A DNA stretch of 64,000 nt from Pseudomonas mohnii (GCF_900105115.1 NZ_FNRV01000001.1:6412038-6476037), one strand, 5' to 3'. Counted from the first letter of the stretch, positions 16,665 through 26,006 are shown. Translations and numbers: made by a program. Notes: generated by a model from the letters alone, not told the origin.

Positions 16665-18680
16665 ATGTTCCGGTCGGCCAATGCAGCGCATTTCGTGTTG
16701 CAGATTCCTGCTATCCGTCACGACTTCAAGGTGCTGGCCTTCAAGGGCACTGAAGCCATCAGCACGCTTTACAGCATCCACATCGAATTGGTCAGCGAGT
16801 ATCCGGATTTCGATCTGGAAAGCTTGCTCGGCCAACCCGCGTTTCTGCAATTCGGCCTTGATGGCGAAGGCATACATGGGCATATCGAAGATGTGCTGAT
16901 GGGCGAGTCGGGTAAACGCCTGACTCGCTATCACCTGACCCTGGTACCGGCGCTGCACTATTTGCAGTTCAGTCACGACCAGCGGATTTTTCAGGGCATG
17001 AACGTGCCGCAGATCATCACCCAGGTGCTCAAAGGCCATGGCATTCAGGCCGATGCCTTTGCCTTCCATGTCAGCACCAGCGCGCCGCGCGAGTACTGCA
17101 CTCAGTACGGTGAGGACAATTTCACTTTTCTCCAGCGCCTGTGTGCCGAGGACGGCATCGCCTGGCATCACCAGCACTCGGCGGACGGTCATTTGCTGGT
17201 GTTCACCGATGATCAGGTGTTCCTGCCCAAACTCGGGGCCACGCCTTATCAGCAGGACTGCGGCATGGTGGCCGAGCATCCGGTGGTCAGCCGCTTCAGC
17301 GTGCGTACCCGCACGCGCACCAGTACCGTCACCCGGCGTGACTACGACCTGAAACGCCCGAGCCTGTTGCTCGAAAGCCGTTTCAGCGCCGAGACCACCC
17401 CGGAACTGGAGGATTATCGTTACCCGTTGTTGCTGGGAAACGAAAAGCGCGGCGACCACCTTGCCCGTCAGGCGCTGGAGCGGCATCGCAGCGACTATGA
17501 ACTGGGCGAGGGTGAGAGCGATCAGCCACACCTGCGTTGCGGCCATCTGTTCGACCTGACGGACCACCCCCGGAAAAAGTGCAACGACTTGTGGCTGTTG
17601 CTCAGTGTTTCCCATGATGGCCGACAACCCAATGTGCTCGAGGAGGCGGTCACCCCTGACGTCAAGGCCGCCGACGGTTTCACCCAAGGCTATCGCAACA
17701 CGTTCCGCGTGATCCCCGCGCAGGTGGTTTTCCGTCCACCGCTGCCGCCGCGCCGCCCTCCATTGGTCAGTCAGACGGCGCGAGTGACCGGGCCTGAACA
17801 CGAAGAAATCTACTGTGATGAGTTCGGCCGGGTGAAGTGCGAGTTCCCATGGGATCGTGCCGAATTCAACAGTGAACGCAGCAGCTGCTGGATCCGCGTT
17901 TCATCGAGTTGGGCCGGGGAAAACTTCGGTTCGGTGACCCTGCCGCGCATCGGCATGGAAGTCGTGGTGACTTTTCTGGAGGGCGATCCGGATCAACCGC
18001 TGATCACCGGCTGCGTGGCCAACAAGGTCATGTCCGCGCCTTATCCCTTGCCCGAGCACAAGACCCGAACCGTGCTGCGCAGCCACAGTTCGCCGCACAC
18101 CGGTGGGTACAACGAACTGATGATCGAAGACCGCGCCGGTCAGGAAAAAATCTACCTGCGGGCCGAGCGCGATGTCGAGCAACTGATCCTCAATGACAGC
18201 CACAGCCTGATCCGCCGCAACCGCGTCGAGCAGGTTGACGCCAACAGCACCAGCCTGATCAAGGCGGATGAACGGCACACCACCGACGGGATGCGCAGCA
18301 CCGTCATCGGCACCCACGACCTGCTCAACATCGGCGGCAACAGCAGTGCCACGGTTGAAGGCACCTGGGTGATCCAGGCCGGTTCACAGGCGCGGGTTAC
18401 CGCCAGCCAAGTGGTGATCGATGCCGAGGCGAGCCTGACGCTGTCGGCCGGCGGCCATCACCTCGTGATCCATTCGGGCGGGATCTTCAGCAGTGTGGCC
18501 ATTGTCGAGGGCGGTGTGCCGATGGCGGGGTTACCACCACTGTCCGCTGCTTCAACAACCGCATCCGCCCTGCAAGCGCCCTTGTTACCCCGCACGCAGC
18601 GTCTGGCCCTGATGGCCAGACAACCAATCTGCGCAGTTTGTGAAGCCGCCCAACAGCAAATAGGTGAAGACAATGCTTGA
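16665..18680 (+). CDS. vgrG: Type VI secretion system spike protein VgrG
   Basis: This 671-aa protein forms the trimeric tip of the T6SS needle and carries effectors into target cells. The gp27-like part starts MFRSANAAHFVLQIPAI and includes REYCTQYGEDNFTFLQRLCAEDGI. The gp5-like OB region includes DEFGRVKCEFPWDR and SSCWIRVSSSWAGENFGSVTLPRIGMEVVV. The C-terminal beta-prism has the repeated IGTHDLLNIGGNSSATVEGTW pattern. The start at 16665 has AAGGA 7 bases ahead; an upstream in-frame start is not needed. The short Cys-containing tail (ICAVCEAAQQQ) may be the effector-docking end. It is an orphan vgrG, with no structural T6SS genes nearby. Confidence 0.95.
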   Translation: MFRSANAAHFVLQIPAIRHDFKVLAFKGTEAISTLYSIHIELVSEYPDFDLESLLGQPAFLQFGLDGEGIHGHIEDVLMGESGKRLTRYHLTLVPALHYLQFSHDQRIFQGMNVPQIITQVLKGHGIQADAFAFHVSTSAPREYCTQYGEDNFTFLQRLCAEDGIAWHHQHSADGHLLVFTDDQVFLPKLGATPYQQDCGMVAEHPVVSRFSVRTRTRTSTVTRRDYDLKRPSLLLESRFSAETTPELEDYRYPLLLGNEKRGDHLARQALERHRSDYELGEGESDQPHLRCGHLFDLTDHPRKKCNDLWLLLSVSHDGRQPNVLEEAVTPDVKAADGFTQGYRNTFRVIPAQVVFRPPLPPRRPPLVSQTARVTGPEHEEIYCDEFGRVKCEFPWDRAEFNSERSSCWIRVSSSWAGENFGSVTLPRIGMEVVVTFLEGDPDQPLITGCVANKVMSAPYPLPEHKTRTVLRSHSSPHTGGYNELMIEDRAGQEKIYLRAERDVEQLILNDSHSLIRRNRVEQVDANSTSLIKADERHTTDGMRSTVIGTHDLLNIGGNSSATVEGTWVIQAGSQARVTASQVVIDAEASLTLSAGGHHLVIHSGGIFSSVAIVEGGVPMAGLPPLSAASTTASALQAPLLPRTQRLALMARQPICAVCEAAQQQIGEDNA

Positions 18681-19548
18681 GTTACCTCCATTGCCGGATG
18701 ATTTGCCATGGTCTGTATCGGCGTACCTGCTTCTGGACGGTGTCAGTGTCCCCAACCTGCCGCAACGTCTGAGCCGTTGGGATAACCCGGTCCATGGCCT
18801 CTACCAGGGTACGCGCTGGCAGGAACTGGCGGATATTTCACCGCGCCTGGTCACCCTCAACGGCGCAGACGATCCCGTGCTGGCTTACTTTCAGGAAAAC
18901 GCAGCACTGGAGTGGGGGTTTTTGCTGTTCAGCGATGCCGATGTGTCAACGCTTCTAAAGCACTGGCGTCGTCTCCTGACCGTCGAGCACCCGAGCGCGG
19001 GGGCGGTCATGCCACGCATCGCCGACCCAGCCGTCATGCATCATTTGTTCGACCTTGCACGGCAAGCCAACAGTGCGCGCTGGTTCGGCCCCGTCCAGCA
19101 CCTGTGCCTGCCGGATGGTCTTCAGGCTGCCTGGCTACAACATCAGCGTCCGGATAACCCCGCGCCAGACAGCAGCGATACCTATCGGTTGACCGAGGAG
19201 GAACTCACGGCCCTGGAAGAGGCGCAGTTTCATCATGTGGTACTCGACCTCAACGATCACCTGCAGCGCTATTTCCCCGGTTTCATGGCGTCCTGCCCAG
19301 ACCGGGAGCGCCTGCGGTTTGCCGAAAAAACAGCGCGGGAGGCGTATCGGCTCGGCTTCACCTCGGAGCAGGAAATCACCCTCTACGCCAATGTATATGC
19401 CTATCTGTCCGGCCAGCCATTGAGCGATCACCCGGACATCGTCGAACTGCTGAAAGTGTCGACCCAACGATCACCGTTGAGCCGCGCGCAACGTGCAGCG
19501 GAGCTGGCATATCAGCGCTCGACCCAGCTACCGGGAGACGTGCCGTGA
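18673..19548 (+). CDS. DUF4123 T6SS adaptor/chaperone (Tap/TEC-like)
   Basis: This 291-aa cytoplasmic protein is of the type that loads a specific effector onto its VgrG. The N-terminal DUF4123 region includes WSVSAYLLLDGVSVPNLPQ, YQGTRWQELADISPRLV and WGFLLFSDADVSTLLKHWRRLL, at about residues 8-125. The C-terminal half is helical and probably contacts the effector. The ATG at 18673 overlaps the end of vgrG by 8 bp and has AGGTGA just upstream, so translation is coupled; a GTG at 18664 is possible. The effector gene starts 4 bp before this gene ends. Confidence 0.9.
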   Translation: MLELPPLPDDLPWSVSAYLLLDGVSVPNLPQRLSRWDNPVHGLYQGTRWQELADISPRLVTLNGADDPVLAYFQENAALEWGFLLFSDADVSTLLKHWRRLLTVEHPSAGAVMPRIADPAVMHHLFDLARQANSARWFGPVQHLCLPDGLQAAWLQHQRPDNPAPDSSDTYRLTEEELTALEEAQFHHVVLDLNDHLQRYFPGFMASCPDRERLRFAEKTAREAYRLGFTSEQEITLYANVYAYLSGQPLSDHPDIVELLKVSTQRSPLSRAQRAAELAYQRSTQLPGDVP

Positions 19549-22500
19549 CAGCCCAACCACCGCTCCGAGGCGCGGCCAACATTGCCGCCATGGCCAAGAG
19601 CGCCCAAGACATCCGTTCACCCATCGGCCTGTGCCCCCTGATGAGCGAAAAAGTGCAGTTGCTGCCGCTGCGCTATGGACTGGTCGAGCACCTTGACCCC
19701 TCATCCGAACTGACCCTGCCGTTCAAGCTGAACAGCCAGCCACTGGGCATACGCCTGCTGCGCGACGGTTACCTGTACATCATCGACAACGGCACCGGCT
19801 ACCTGCATGAATACCGCGTTGAGCAGGGTCAGATCAGCAAGCTGTTGTGGCAGGGCCCGGAAGTGGCGGGCGATATGCGCACCACGTCGGTTGGCGAGCC
19901 TCATTTGGTCTTCTCCCGGCAACACACCTTGTTTGCCAGCTATTCGGAAATCCAATGGACGGCCTACAAGTGTTCGCAAGTGCTCAAGAACGCCGCCGAG
20001 CGTGAGCGCTTGATGCAACGCATCGAGCTGGCCAAAGCCTGTCCGGACCGGGGCGGCGCCGATTTGCTGAGCCGGCGCCAGGCCCAAACCTGGCTGGCCG
20101 AGGTTGCGGAAGCGGACGCGCCCGCCCAGGGCCACGAGTCATTGCCTGAGGGCGCCCATCCGCAAGAGCGCCAGCCTTACGTTTGGGAAGACAGGCCGCT
20201 GTTCAAGGCCACGGTGATCGAAGCACTCACCAGTCAGGTACTGGGGAGTTATCAGAACGACTGCCTGTTCCTGGTCTTGCGCGATGACTTTGGCGTGATG
20301 CGCGATCTGGCCAGCGCCCAACTGAACGTCGCGGACTGGATCGAGCAGTGGAGCGCCGACGACGCGGCCCAGCGCCAGTACCTCACCGGTGCCTACATCC
20401 AGTCCTTGTACGAGGTGACACCGGCGCGCCTTGAGGCGCTGGCCACCCGCGATGCCGATGTCAAAGCCCTGATAGAAGACACCGACGCTGCGCAGCAGGC
20501 CGCCCTTGAAGAGTATCTGCGCATCCGGCGTGACCATGACGGACCGCCGATCCATGGCGATGAGGCCCATTGGCGCAAGGCCGCGACAAGCGATCCCTAT
20601 GCGCGAGCCGCCGTCAACCTGCAGGACGCCTTGGGCGCAGTGCTGTGGCAAAAACATCAGAGCACCATTGCCAGACTCCACGGGCAAACCTGGGAAGCAT
20701 TGCACGGCGAGGCTATCGGCCAGCGTGGCATTGATCATCTGGTCAATCGGGCGGAGATGGAAGCATCCGTCCGCCGGCAGCAAACGCTGCTCAGCCACTG
20801 GCACAAGCGTCTGCAGGTCATTCGCGAAGACCGCTTGAACATGATCGTCGCCGGCCATTTTCACCGTGCCGCCTGGTATTACGACTTCCGCAACGATGCC
20901 CAGATCCGCCATCGCCTGGAAACCGAATTCGTCTGCGTGGCGGCCCTGTGCGGGAACCGCGAAGCCACCGAAAAACTGGCCGCCTACCTGCAAAGCAACC
21001 TGCTCACCGTCGTGCCGGGGCTGGACACCCTGACCCAGGCCGATCAGCTCGACGTGAGCAAGAAACTCATGGATCTGAGCAGCTTCTCGATCACCCTCGG
21101 CACGGCGCCGGAAAACCTTGCCAACGTGCAGGTGCTGAGCAATCAGTTCAGAAGCCTGATGAACGAGCGGTTGCCGAATTTTGAGGACCTAAATACGCGG
21201 TTCAGGGGGCTGCAGAGTTTGTTGGATGGGGCCTACATGCCAGCGCATCAATTGATCGCAGCGGATCAGTTGGAGCGGGCACACACGGAATTCAAGCGAC
21301 ATCAGCCAATCGACCCCAACAGTTTCATTCGTGACCTGGGCGCGCCGGCACGCCTGCAACTTCTACGCGAGTTTTCCCGCAGCGGCTTGTCCCTGCGGGC
21401 GGCGTCGGCGGCGGAAATCCAGGCGTTCAACCAGACCCGCGATGCTGCGCTCGACCTGCGCCGGCAGCTCAAGGACACCTACAAACAGCGCCATCGCGAG
21501 CTGGCGCGGCAAATCTATGGCCTGACCGAGCCCGGCGGCGAGCAGAGGCTTAACCAGCGGATCATCAGTCTCAAGACCGCGTTGGTGCCGCTGGAAGACC
21601 AGCTGAGCCGGGCCCTGACGGTCGGCGCGGGTGGGCCCTGGCAAATCGGCACCGTGATCGATGGCATGGCCCCGGCGCTGCGTGACGAAATGTTGCGCAC
21701 CGTGCGTGATTTTCGCGCCACGGGGACGTTTGGCCAGCCTCTGATGAGTGCGTTGAAGTCCGGGGGCGACGGGATTGCGTTGTTGCTGTTTGTTTATCAG
21801 GGGCAGAAGTTTGTGGAGGTGTTGAGTGCGATCATTAAAAACAATGACCGTTCTTTCTCTGATAAAGCGGCTTTCGCTGAGTCCTTGATTGGAATCTCGG
21901 CGGCAGGTTTTGCCGCTGTACAGGGCCTGTCGGTGACGGTCCTTCAGGCACATATCGTGCGGATGGACAGTGTTGCAGGCAAGCTCAACACCATGAGCCG
22001 TCTAGGACGCTGGAGTGGTATCGCTGGGTTGGGTGCCTTTGGATTTGGTGCTGCGGCTGCGGCAATCGATCTAGGCAAGCATTCCCGACAATGGGCTAAA
22101 GCTCTGGCCCAAGGCAATCACCAGGCCCTGGCGGCCACGACCCTGCAAATCGCTGGCGACGGCATCCTCGTGGGCACCAACACCTGGGGCGCCAAACACA
22201 CGACGTCGATCATCAACCAGATCCTCAAAAATCCCGCCGAACTGCGGGCGCTGGCCTGGGCCGAAGCCAGTCCACGGCTGCTGAGCATCGCTGCCAGGGC
22301 CAACCTGGTGGGGCTGATCGGCACGGCCCTGCAACTGGTGGGCGAAGGTTTGTACAACTACTTCAACCTGGACGAACTGCAAAAATGGCTGCAAGCCAGC
22401 GCCTGGGGCAAGGCCAACCTGCAACGCAGCCTGGCCGAGGACTGGAGCGCGTTGGCCCGGGTGGTGCAACAGCCCACCTGTGAGCTGGTGCGCGAGGGTG

Positions 22501-24152
22501 AACGCACCTATGTGCAACTGCGACTGCCCGGCGTGCGCACCCGGGAAATGGACAGTCGTCAACTGCATTTGCAGGCTTATCGTCAAACCCGCGATCTGAA
22601 TCGCCCTCGGCCCCACAGTCGGCAGTTACCGCCGGCCCGCTGGCAGGAATGCAGCGCGGCATGGGCGGCGGTTGCCGTGGTTGCCAGCCAGGAAGAGGAG
22701 GCCCTGACCCTACACCTGCCCATCGGCAAAGGCCTGCAAAAATGGGATTTCGCCCTGGCGATCAACATCGGTTACCAACTGGAGCCCGGGCGCGACTTGC
22801 TTCACCGCACCTGCTTCGTCCTGAGCGACCTGCGCATCGCCACAGTGCAGGGGGTACGTTTGCCGGCCGAGGGCCGATTCAAGCTCGAGGCCGTGGACAG
22901 CTTGCCCCGCGGTACGGGCGATGCCTTTACTGGTGGTTCACCCGAGACGAGATGGCGACAGGCGATGTTTAGCCAACTGTTCAAACGCAAAAACAAACCG
23001 GAAACCACCAAGCCGGCACCGGACATTCGCAGTCAGCGGCCCAGCGCCGGGGAGCTGCGGGTTCGGGGCTTGAATGAAACGCTGTTTCTGGCGCCATTGC
23101 CCGTTTACACCGGGCAGGCGCCGGTCTCTCGGCGTAACTTTTCGGCGATGAATGAGACTTATCTGGAGTTGGGGGGGAGCAACTACGGGATGGTGGAGCT
23201 GGGGAAAAGACTGGCGTTTATGTTTTGGATGCCGATGTTTGTAGCTTTCATAGCTCCAAGCCTACTCATTCTGTACGGGGTGCTTTTTTATCCGGAAAAC
23301 TTCAAGAACCCATTGCAAGAACTGGTCATGTTCTTCGAGGTTACGACCAAAGTCTCTCTCCCTTTCATACTCCCCATCGGCGCCTTCATCTACGGCATGC
23401 TCTCCAACGTCCGCACCCTGGCCAAAAGCTACCCGGTGCGTTTCAACCGCCAGCGCCGCGAAGTCTGCTACATCGACGACACCACCCACCGCGTGCTGAT
23501 CGTGCCCTGGGAAAGCGTGGTGGCCTGGGTCGCTCGCAGCCAGGGCGTCACCAGCTACGGCGCGATGCGCGATTACACCTTCGGCATGGGCCTGGAGGAC
23601 GAAGCGCACGACACCGTGCAATTCATCCTGTCGGCCCAGCCCAGCGATGCCCATGCCCTGGGCATGTGGACGGCCATTCGCAACTACATGGAAGAAGGGG
23701 AGTTGGTCGATACGCCCAACCCCATGCTCGTTGTTCTGGGCCTGACGCCAACCGAGGACGAGCTCAAGCCTTATGAAGGCCTACATACGTTTGAGATAGA
23801 GCGTAAAGGGGCACGTTTCATGGGCTCATTAGACGATGGCGCCGAGCACCTGAGCGCCGAACAGCGTCACCGTTACGGTTATGGCAAGCGCACGCCATGG
23901 CCCCTGCGCTGGTGGTACGTCCGCCGCGTCCTGACCTTCTGGAAAATGCCCTACCTGATCGCCGAGTGGGCCCACCGCAAGGGCCGCCCGACCCTGCCGC
24001 AAAGCGTGCAAGCCTGGTCCCGACCACTACCCCCCGAGCAATGGGCCCAGCCCAGCCCGGCGCTGCAGAAAGCCAACGCACTGGTGAAAACTGCCATGGA
24101 CAAGAAGGGGTCGAACTTCATCGATGCCTGCAAAGCGGCGGGGCTGCATTGA
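19545..24152 (+). CDS. VasX-like T6SS effector, fused in frame to a downstream membrane-protein module
   Basis: The reading frame is 1535 aa. Residues about 20-170 match the VasX N-terminal toxin region (PIGLCPLMSEKVQLLPLRYG and PLGIRLLRDGYLYIID). A long helical middle follows, with hydrophobic segments at about 778-805, 819-843 and 917-940, consistent with a pore-forming effector. From about residue 1141 the frame is a different protein (see 22965-24152). The tandem copy downstream has one extra base at the junction (GATGCCCCTTAC versus GATGCCTTTAC at 22919-22929 here). That base restores a stop, giving an effector of about 1143 aa whose last codons overlap the next ATG. The fusion is therefore either a real 1-base deletion or a sequence error. 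The start ATGA-overlaps the DUF4123 gene. Confidence 0.85.
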   Translation: MTAQPPLRGAANIAAMAKSAQDIRSPIGLCPLMSEKVQLLPLRYGLVEHLDPSSELTLPFKLNSQPLGIRLLRDGYLYIIDNGTGYLHEYRVEQGQISKLLWQGPEVAGDMRTTSVGEPHLVFSRQHTLFASYSEIQWTAYKCSQVLKNAAERERLMQRIELAKACPDRGGADLLSRRQAQTWLAEVAEADAPAQGHESLPEGAHPQERQPYVWEDRPLFKATVIEALTSQVLGSYQNDCLFLVLRDDFGVMRDLASAQLNVADWIEQWSADDAAQRQYLTGAYIQSLYEVTPARLEALATRDADVKALIEDTDAAQQAALEEYLRIRRDHDGPPIHGDEAHWRKAATSDPYARAAVNLQDALGAVLWQKHQSTIARLHGQTWEALHGEAIGQRGIDHLVNRAEMEASVRRQQTLLSHWHKRLQVIREDRLNMIVAGHFHRAAWYYDFRNDAQIRHRLETEFVCVAALCGNREATEKLAAYLQSNLLTVVPGLDTLTQADQLDVSKKLMDLSSFSITLGTAPENLANVQVLSNQFRSLMNERLPNFEDLNTRFRGLQSLLDGAYMPAHQLIAADQLERAHTEFKRHQPIDPNSFIRDLGAPARLQLLREFSRSGLSLRAASAAEIQAFNQTRDAALDLRRQLKDTYKQRHRELARQIYGLTEPGGEQRLNQRIISLKTALVPLEDQLSRALTVGAGGPWQIGTVIDGMAPALRDEMLRTVRDFRATGTFGQPLMSALKSGGDGIALLLFVYQGQKFVEVLSAIIKNNDRSFSDKAAFAESLIGISAAGFAAVQGLSVTVLQAHIVRMDSVAGKLNTMSRLGRWSGIAGLGAFGFGAAAAAIDLGKHSRQWAKALAQGNHQALAATTLQIAGDGILVGTNTWGAKHTTSIINQILKNPAELRALAWAEASPRLLSIAARANLVGLIGTALQLVGEGLYNYFNLDELQKWLQASAWGKANLQRSLAEDWSALARVVQQPTCELVREGERTYVQLRLPGVRTREMDSRQLHLQAYRQTRDLNRPRPHSRQLPPARWQECSAAWAAVAVVASQEEEALTLHLPIGKGLQKWDFALAINIGYQLEPGRDLLHRTCFVLSDLRIATVQGVRLPAEGRFKLEAVDSLPRGTGDAFTGGSPETRWRQAMFSQLFKRKNKPETTKPAPDIRSQRPSAGELRVRGLNETLFLAPLPVYTGQAPVSRRNFSAMNETYLELGGSNYGMVELGKRLAFMFWMPMFVAFIAPSLLILYGVLFYPENFKNPLQELVMFFEVTTKVSLPFILPIGAFIYGMLSNVRTLAKSYPVRFNRQRREVCYIDDTTHRVLIVPWESVVAWVARSQGVTSYGAMRDYTFGMGLEDEAHDTVQFILSAQPSDAHALGMWTAIRNYMEEGELVDTPNPMLVVLGLTPTEDELKPYEGLHTFEIERKGARFMGSLDDGAEHLSAEQRHRYGYGKRTPWPLRWWYVRRVLTFWKMPYLIAEWAHRKGRPTLPQSVQAWSRPLPPEQWAQPSPALQKANALVKTAMDKKGSNFIDACKAAGLH
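22401..24152 (+). repeat. Tandem duplication, unit 1 (effector 3' end plus membrane-protein module)
   Basis: This 1752-bp segment recurs as 24239-25991 (1753 bp) 1838 bp downstream. Most of it looks nearly identical by eye. Clear divergence is confined to the two-helix membrane segment and to a block of about 45 codons before the shared tail. The one-base length difference is the frameshift at the effector/membrane-protein junction. Confidence 0.9.
22965..24152 (+). other. Membrane-protein module fused to the effector, copy 1 (395 codons; DUF6708-like)
   Basis: An internal ATG at 22965 (MFSQLFKRKNKPE...) corresponds exactly to the start of the independent copy 2 gene, and both are 395 codons. 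The module has two hydrophobic helices separated by about 25 residues, then a soluble domain with RFNRQRREVCYIDDTTHRVL and PWESVVAWVARSQG. From memory I associate this domain with DUF6708, found beside Pseudomonas T6SS effectors. Membrane topology and position next to a pore-forming effector suggest an immunity or accessory role; this is inference. In the unshifted arrangement its ATG would overlap the effector stop (ATGTTTAG). Confidence 0.6.
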
Positions 24153-24166
24153 ACCCTGCGCTGCGC

Positions 24167-24811
24167 ATGTGGCCCGGCGGCAGACTGTTCGCTGGCAACG
24201 CCATTCTCGCGGGCACCCATACCTGGGGCGCCAAACACGCCTGGGGCAAGGCCAGTCTGCAACGCAGCCTGGCCGAGGACTGGAGCGCGTTGGCGCGGGT
24301 GGTGCAACAGCCCACCTGTGAGCTGGTGCGCGAGGGTGAGCGCACTTATGTGCAACTGCGACTGCCCGGCGTGCGCACCCAGGAAATGGACAGTCGTCAA
24401 CTGCATTTGCAGGCTTATCGTCAAACCCGCGATCTGAATCGCCCTCGGCCCCACAGTCGGCAGTTACCGCCGGCCCGCTGGCAGGAATGCAGCGCGGCAT
24501 GGGCGGCGGTTGCCGTGGTTGCCAGCCAGGAAGAGGAGGCCCTGACCCTACACCTGCCCATCGGCAAAGGCCTGCAAAAATGGGATTTCGCCCTGGCGAT
24601 CAACATCGGTTACCAACTGGAGCCCGGGCGCGACTTGCTTCACCGCACCTGCTTCGTCCTGAGCGACCTGCGCATCGCCACAGTGCAGGGGGTACGTTTG
24701 CCGGCCGAGGGCCGATTCAAGCTCGAGGCCGTGGACAGCTTGCCCCGCGGTACGGGCGATGCCCCTTACTGGTGGTTCACCCGAGACGAGATGGCGACAG
24801 GCGATGTTTAG
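24167..24811 (+). pseudogene. Orphan C-terminal fragment of the VasX-like effector (duplicated remnant)
   Basis: An open frame of 214 codons begins at ATG 24167 without a clear Shine-Dalgarno. About 17 diverged codons (AGNAILAGTHTWGAKH) match the effector at 22151-22199. A 201-bp in-frame stretch (22200-22400 of copy 1) is missing, and then the effector C-terminus follows almost unchanged to its stop, ending YWWFTRDEMATGDV. It lacks the VasX N-terminal region and the hydrophobic segments, so it is not a full effector. The situation resembles orphan toxin C-termini in Rhs and CDI loci. It could be an inert leftover, or a reservoir for recombination with the intact copy. Confidence 0.75.
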
Positions 24812-25991
24812 CCAACTGTTCAAACGCAAAAACAAACCGGAAACCACCAAGCAGGCACTGGACATTCGCAGCCAACGGCCCAGCGCCGGGGAGCTGCGGG
24901 TTCGGGGCTTGAATGAAACGCTGTTTCTGGCGCCATTGCCGGTTTACACCGGGCAGGTGCCGGTCTCTCGGCGTAATTTTTCGGCGATGAATGAGACCTA
25001 TCTGGAGTTGGGGGGGAGCAACTACGGGATGGTTGAACAGGGAAAGAGATTGGCAGTGTTTATTCTGATGATCTTGTTTATGGCTTTTCTAGCTCCCTGT
25101 TTAGTGGTTTTGCATTGGGTGCTTTTTTATCCAGAAAACATTCGTGAGCCGTTAAACGAACTTATTAACGCAATCAAGGTGTTTTCCAGTTATGCGCTTT
25201 TGTCCGTATTACCAATTGGAGCAATGGTCTACGGCATGCTCTCCAACGTCCGTACCCTGGCCAAAAGCTACCCGGTCCGCTTCAACCGCCAGCGCCGCGA
25301 AGTCTGCTACATCGACGACACCACCCACCGCGTGCTGATCGTGCCCTGGGAAAGCGTGGTGGCCTGGGTCGCTCGCAGTCAGGGCGTCACCAGCTACGGC
25401 GCGATGCGCGATTACACCTTCGGCATGGGCCTGGAGGACGAAGCGCACGACACCGTGCAATTCATCCTGTCGGCCCAGCCCAGCGATGCCCATGCCCTGG
25501 GCATGTGGACGGCCATACGCAACTACATGGAAGAAGGGGAGTTGGTCGATACGCCCAACCCCATGCTCGCTGCGTTGGGTATCACCCTGAGCGAAGACGA
25601 GCTCAAACCCTATGAAGGGTTGCACACGTTTGAAATCGAGCGGCTTGATGCCAGGGCTCTGGGGCGATTGGACGATGGTGGTGGCCACCTGACGGCCGAA
25701 GAGCGAAAGCGGTGGGGATACTCCAAGCGTTCCCCATGGCCCCTGCGCTGGTGGTACGTCCGCCGCGTCCTGACCTTCTGGAAAATGCCCTACCTGATCG
25801 CCGAGTGGGCCCACCGCAAGGGCCGCCCGATCCTGCCGCAAAGCGTGCAAGCCTGGTCCCGACCACTGCCCCCCGAGCAATGGGCCCAGCCCAGCCCGGC
25901 GCTGCAGAAAGCCAACGCACTGGTGAAAACTGCCATGGACAAGAAGGGGGCGAACTTCATCGATGCCTGCAAAGCGGCGGGGCTGCATTGA
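24239..25991 (+). repeat. Tandem duplication, unit 2
   Basis: Second copy of 22401-24152. It retains the ancestral overlapping arrangement of effector stop and membrane-protein start. The boundary with unit 1 is the 3' end of the first membrane-protein copy plus about 35 bp of unique sequence (24153-24187) and a 51-bp diverged match to 22149-22199. Confidence 0.9.
24804..25991 (+). CDS. Two-helix membrane protein, DUF6708-like, copy 2 (candidate T6SS immunity/accessory protein)
   Basis: This 395-aa protein starts at ATG 24804, overlapping the effector-fragment stop by 8 bp (ATGTTTAG), so it is translationally coupled. Two membrane helices lie at about residues 75-105 and 130-150. A cytoplasmic domain follows, with RREVCYIDDTTHRVL, GMGLEDEAHDTVQFIL and a basic C-terminus ending NFIDACKAAGLH. 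Compared with copy 1 the helices are strongly changed (for example LAVFILMILFMAFLAP versus LAFMFWMPMFVAFIAP), while the flanks are almost identical. That pattern suggests selection on the membrane part, as expected if it recognises a pore-forming effector. The DUF name is from memory. A terminator follows. Confidence 0.8.
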   Translation: MFSQLFKRKNKPETTKQALDIRSQRPSAGELRVRGLNETLFLAPLPVYTGQVPVSRRNFSAMNETYLELGGSNYGMVEQGKRLAVFILMILFMAFLAPCLVVLHWVLFYPENIREPLNELINAIKVFSSYALLSVLPIGAMVYGMLSNVRTLAKSYPVRFNRQRREVCYIDDTTHRVLIVPWESVVAWVARSQGVTSYGAMRDYTFGMGLEDEAHDTVQFILSAQPSDAHALGMWTAIRNYMEEGELVDTPNPMLAALGITLSEDELKPYEGLHTFEIERLDARALGRLDDGGGHLTAEERKRWGYSKRSPWPLRWWYVRRVLTFWKMPYLIAEWAHRKGRPILPQSVQAWSRPLPPEQWAQPSPALQKANALVKTAMDKKGANFIDACKAAGLH

Positions 25992-26006
25992 GCGCGCTTG
26001 CCCAAC

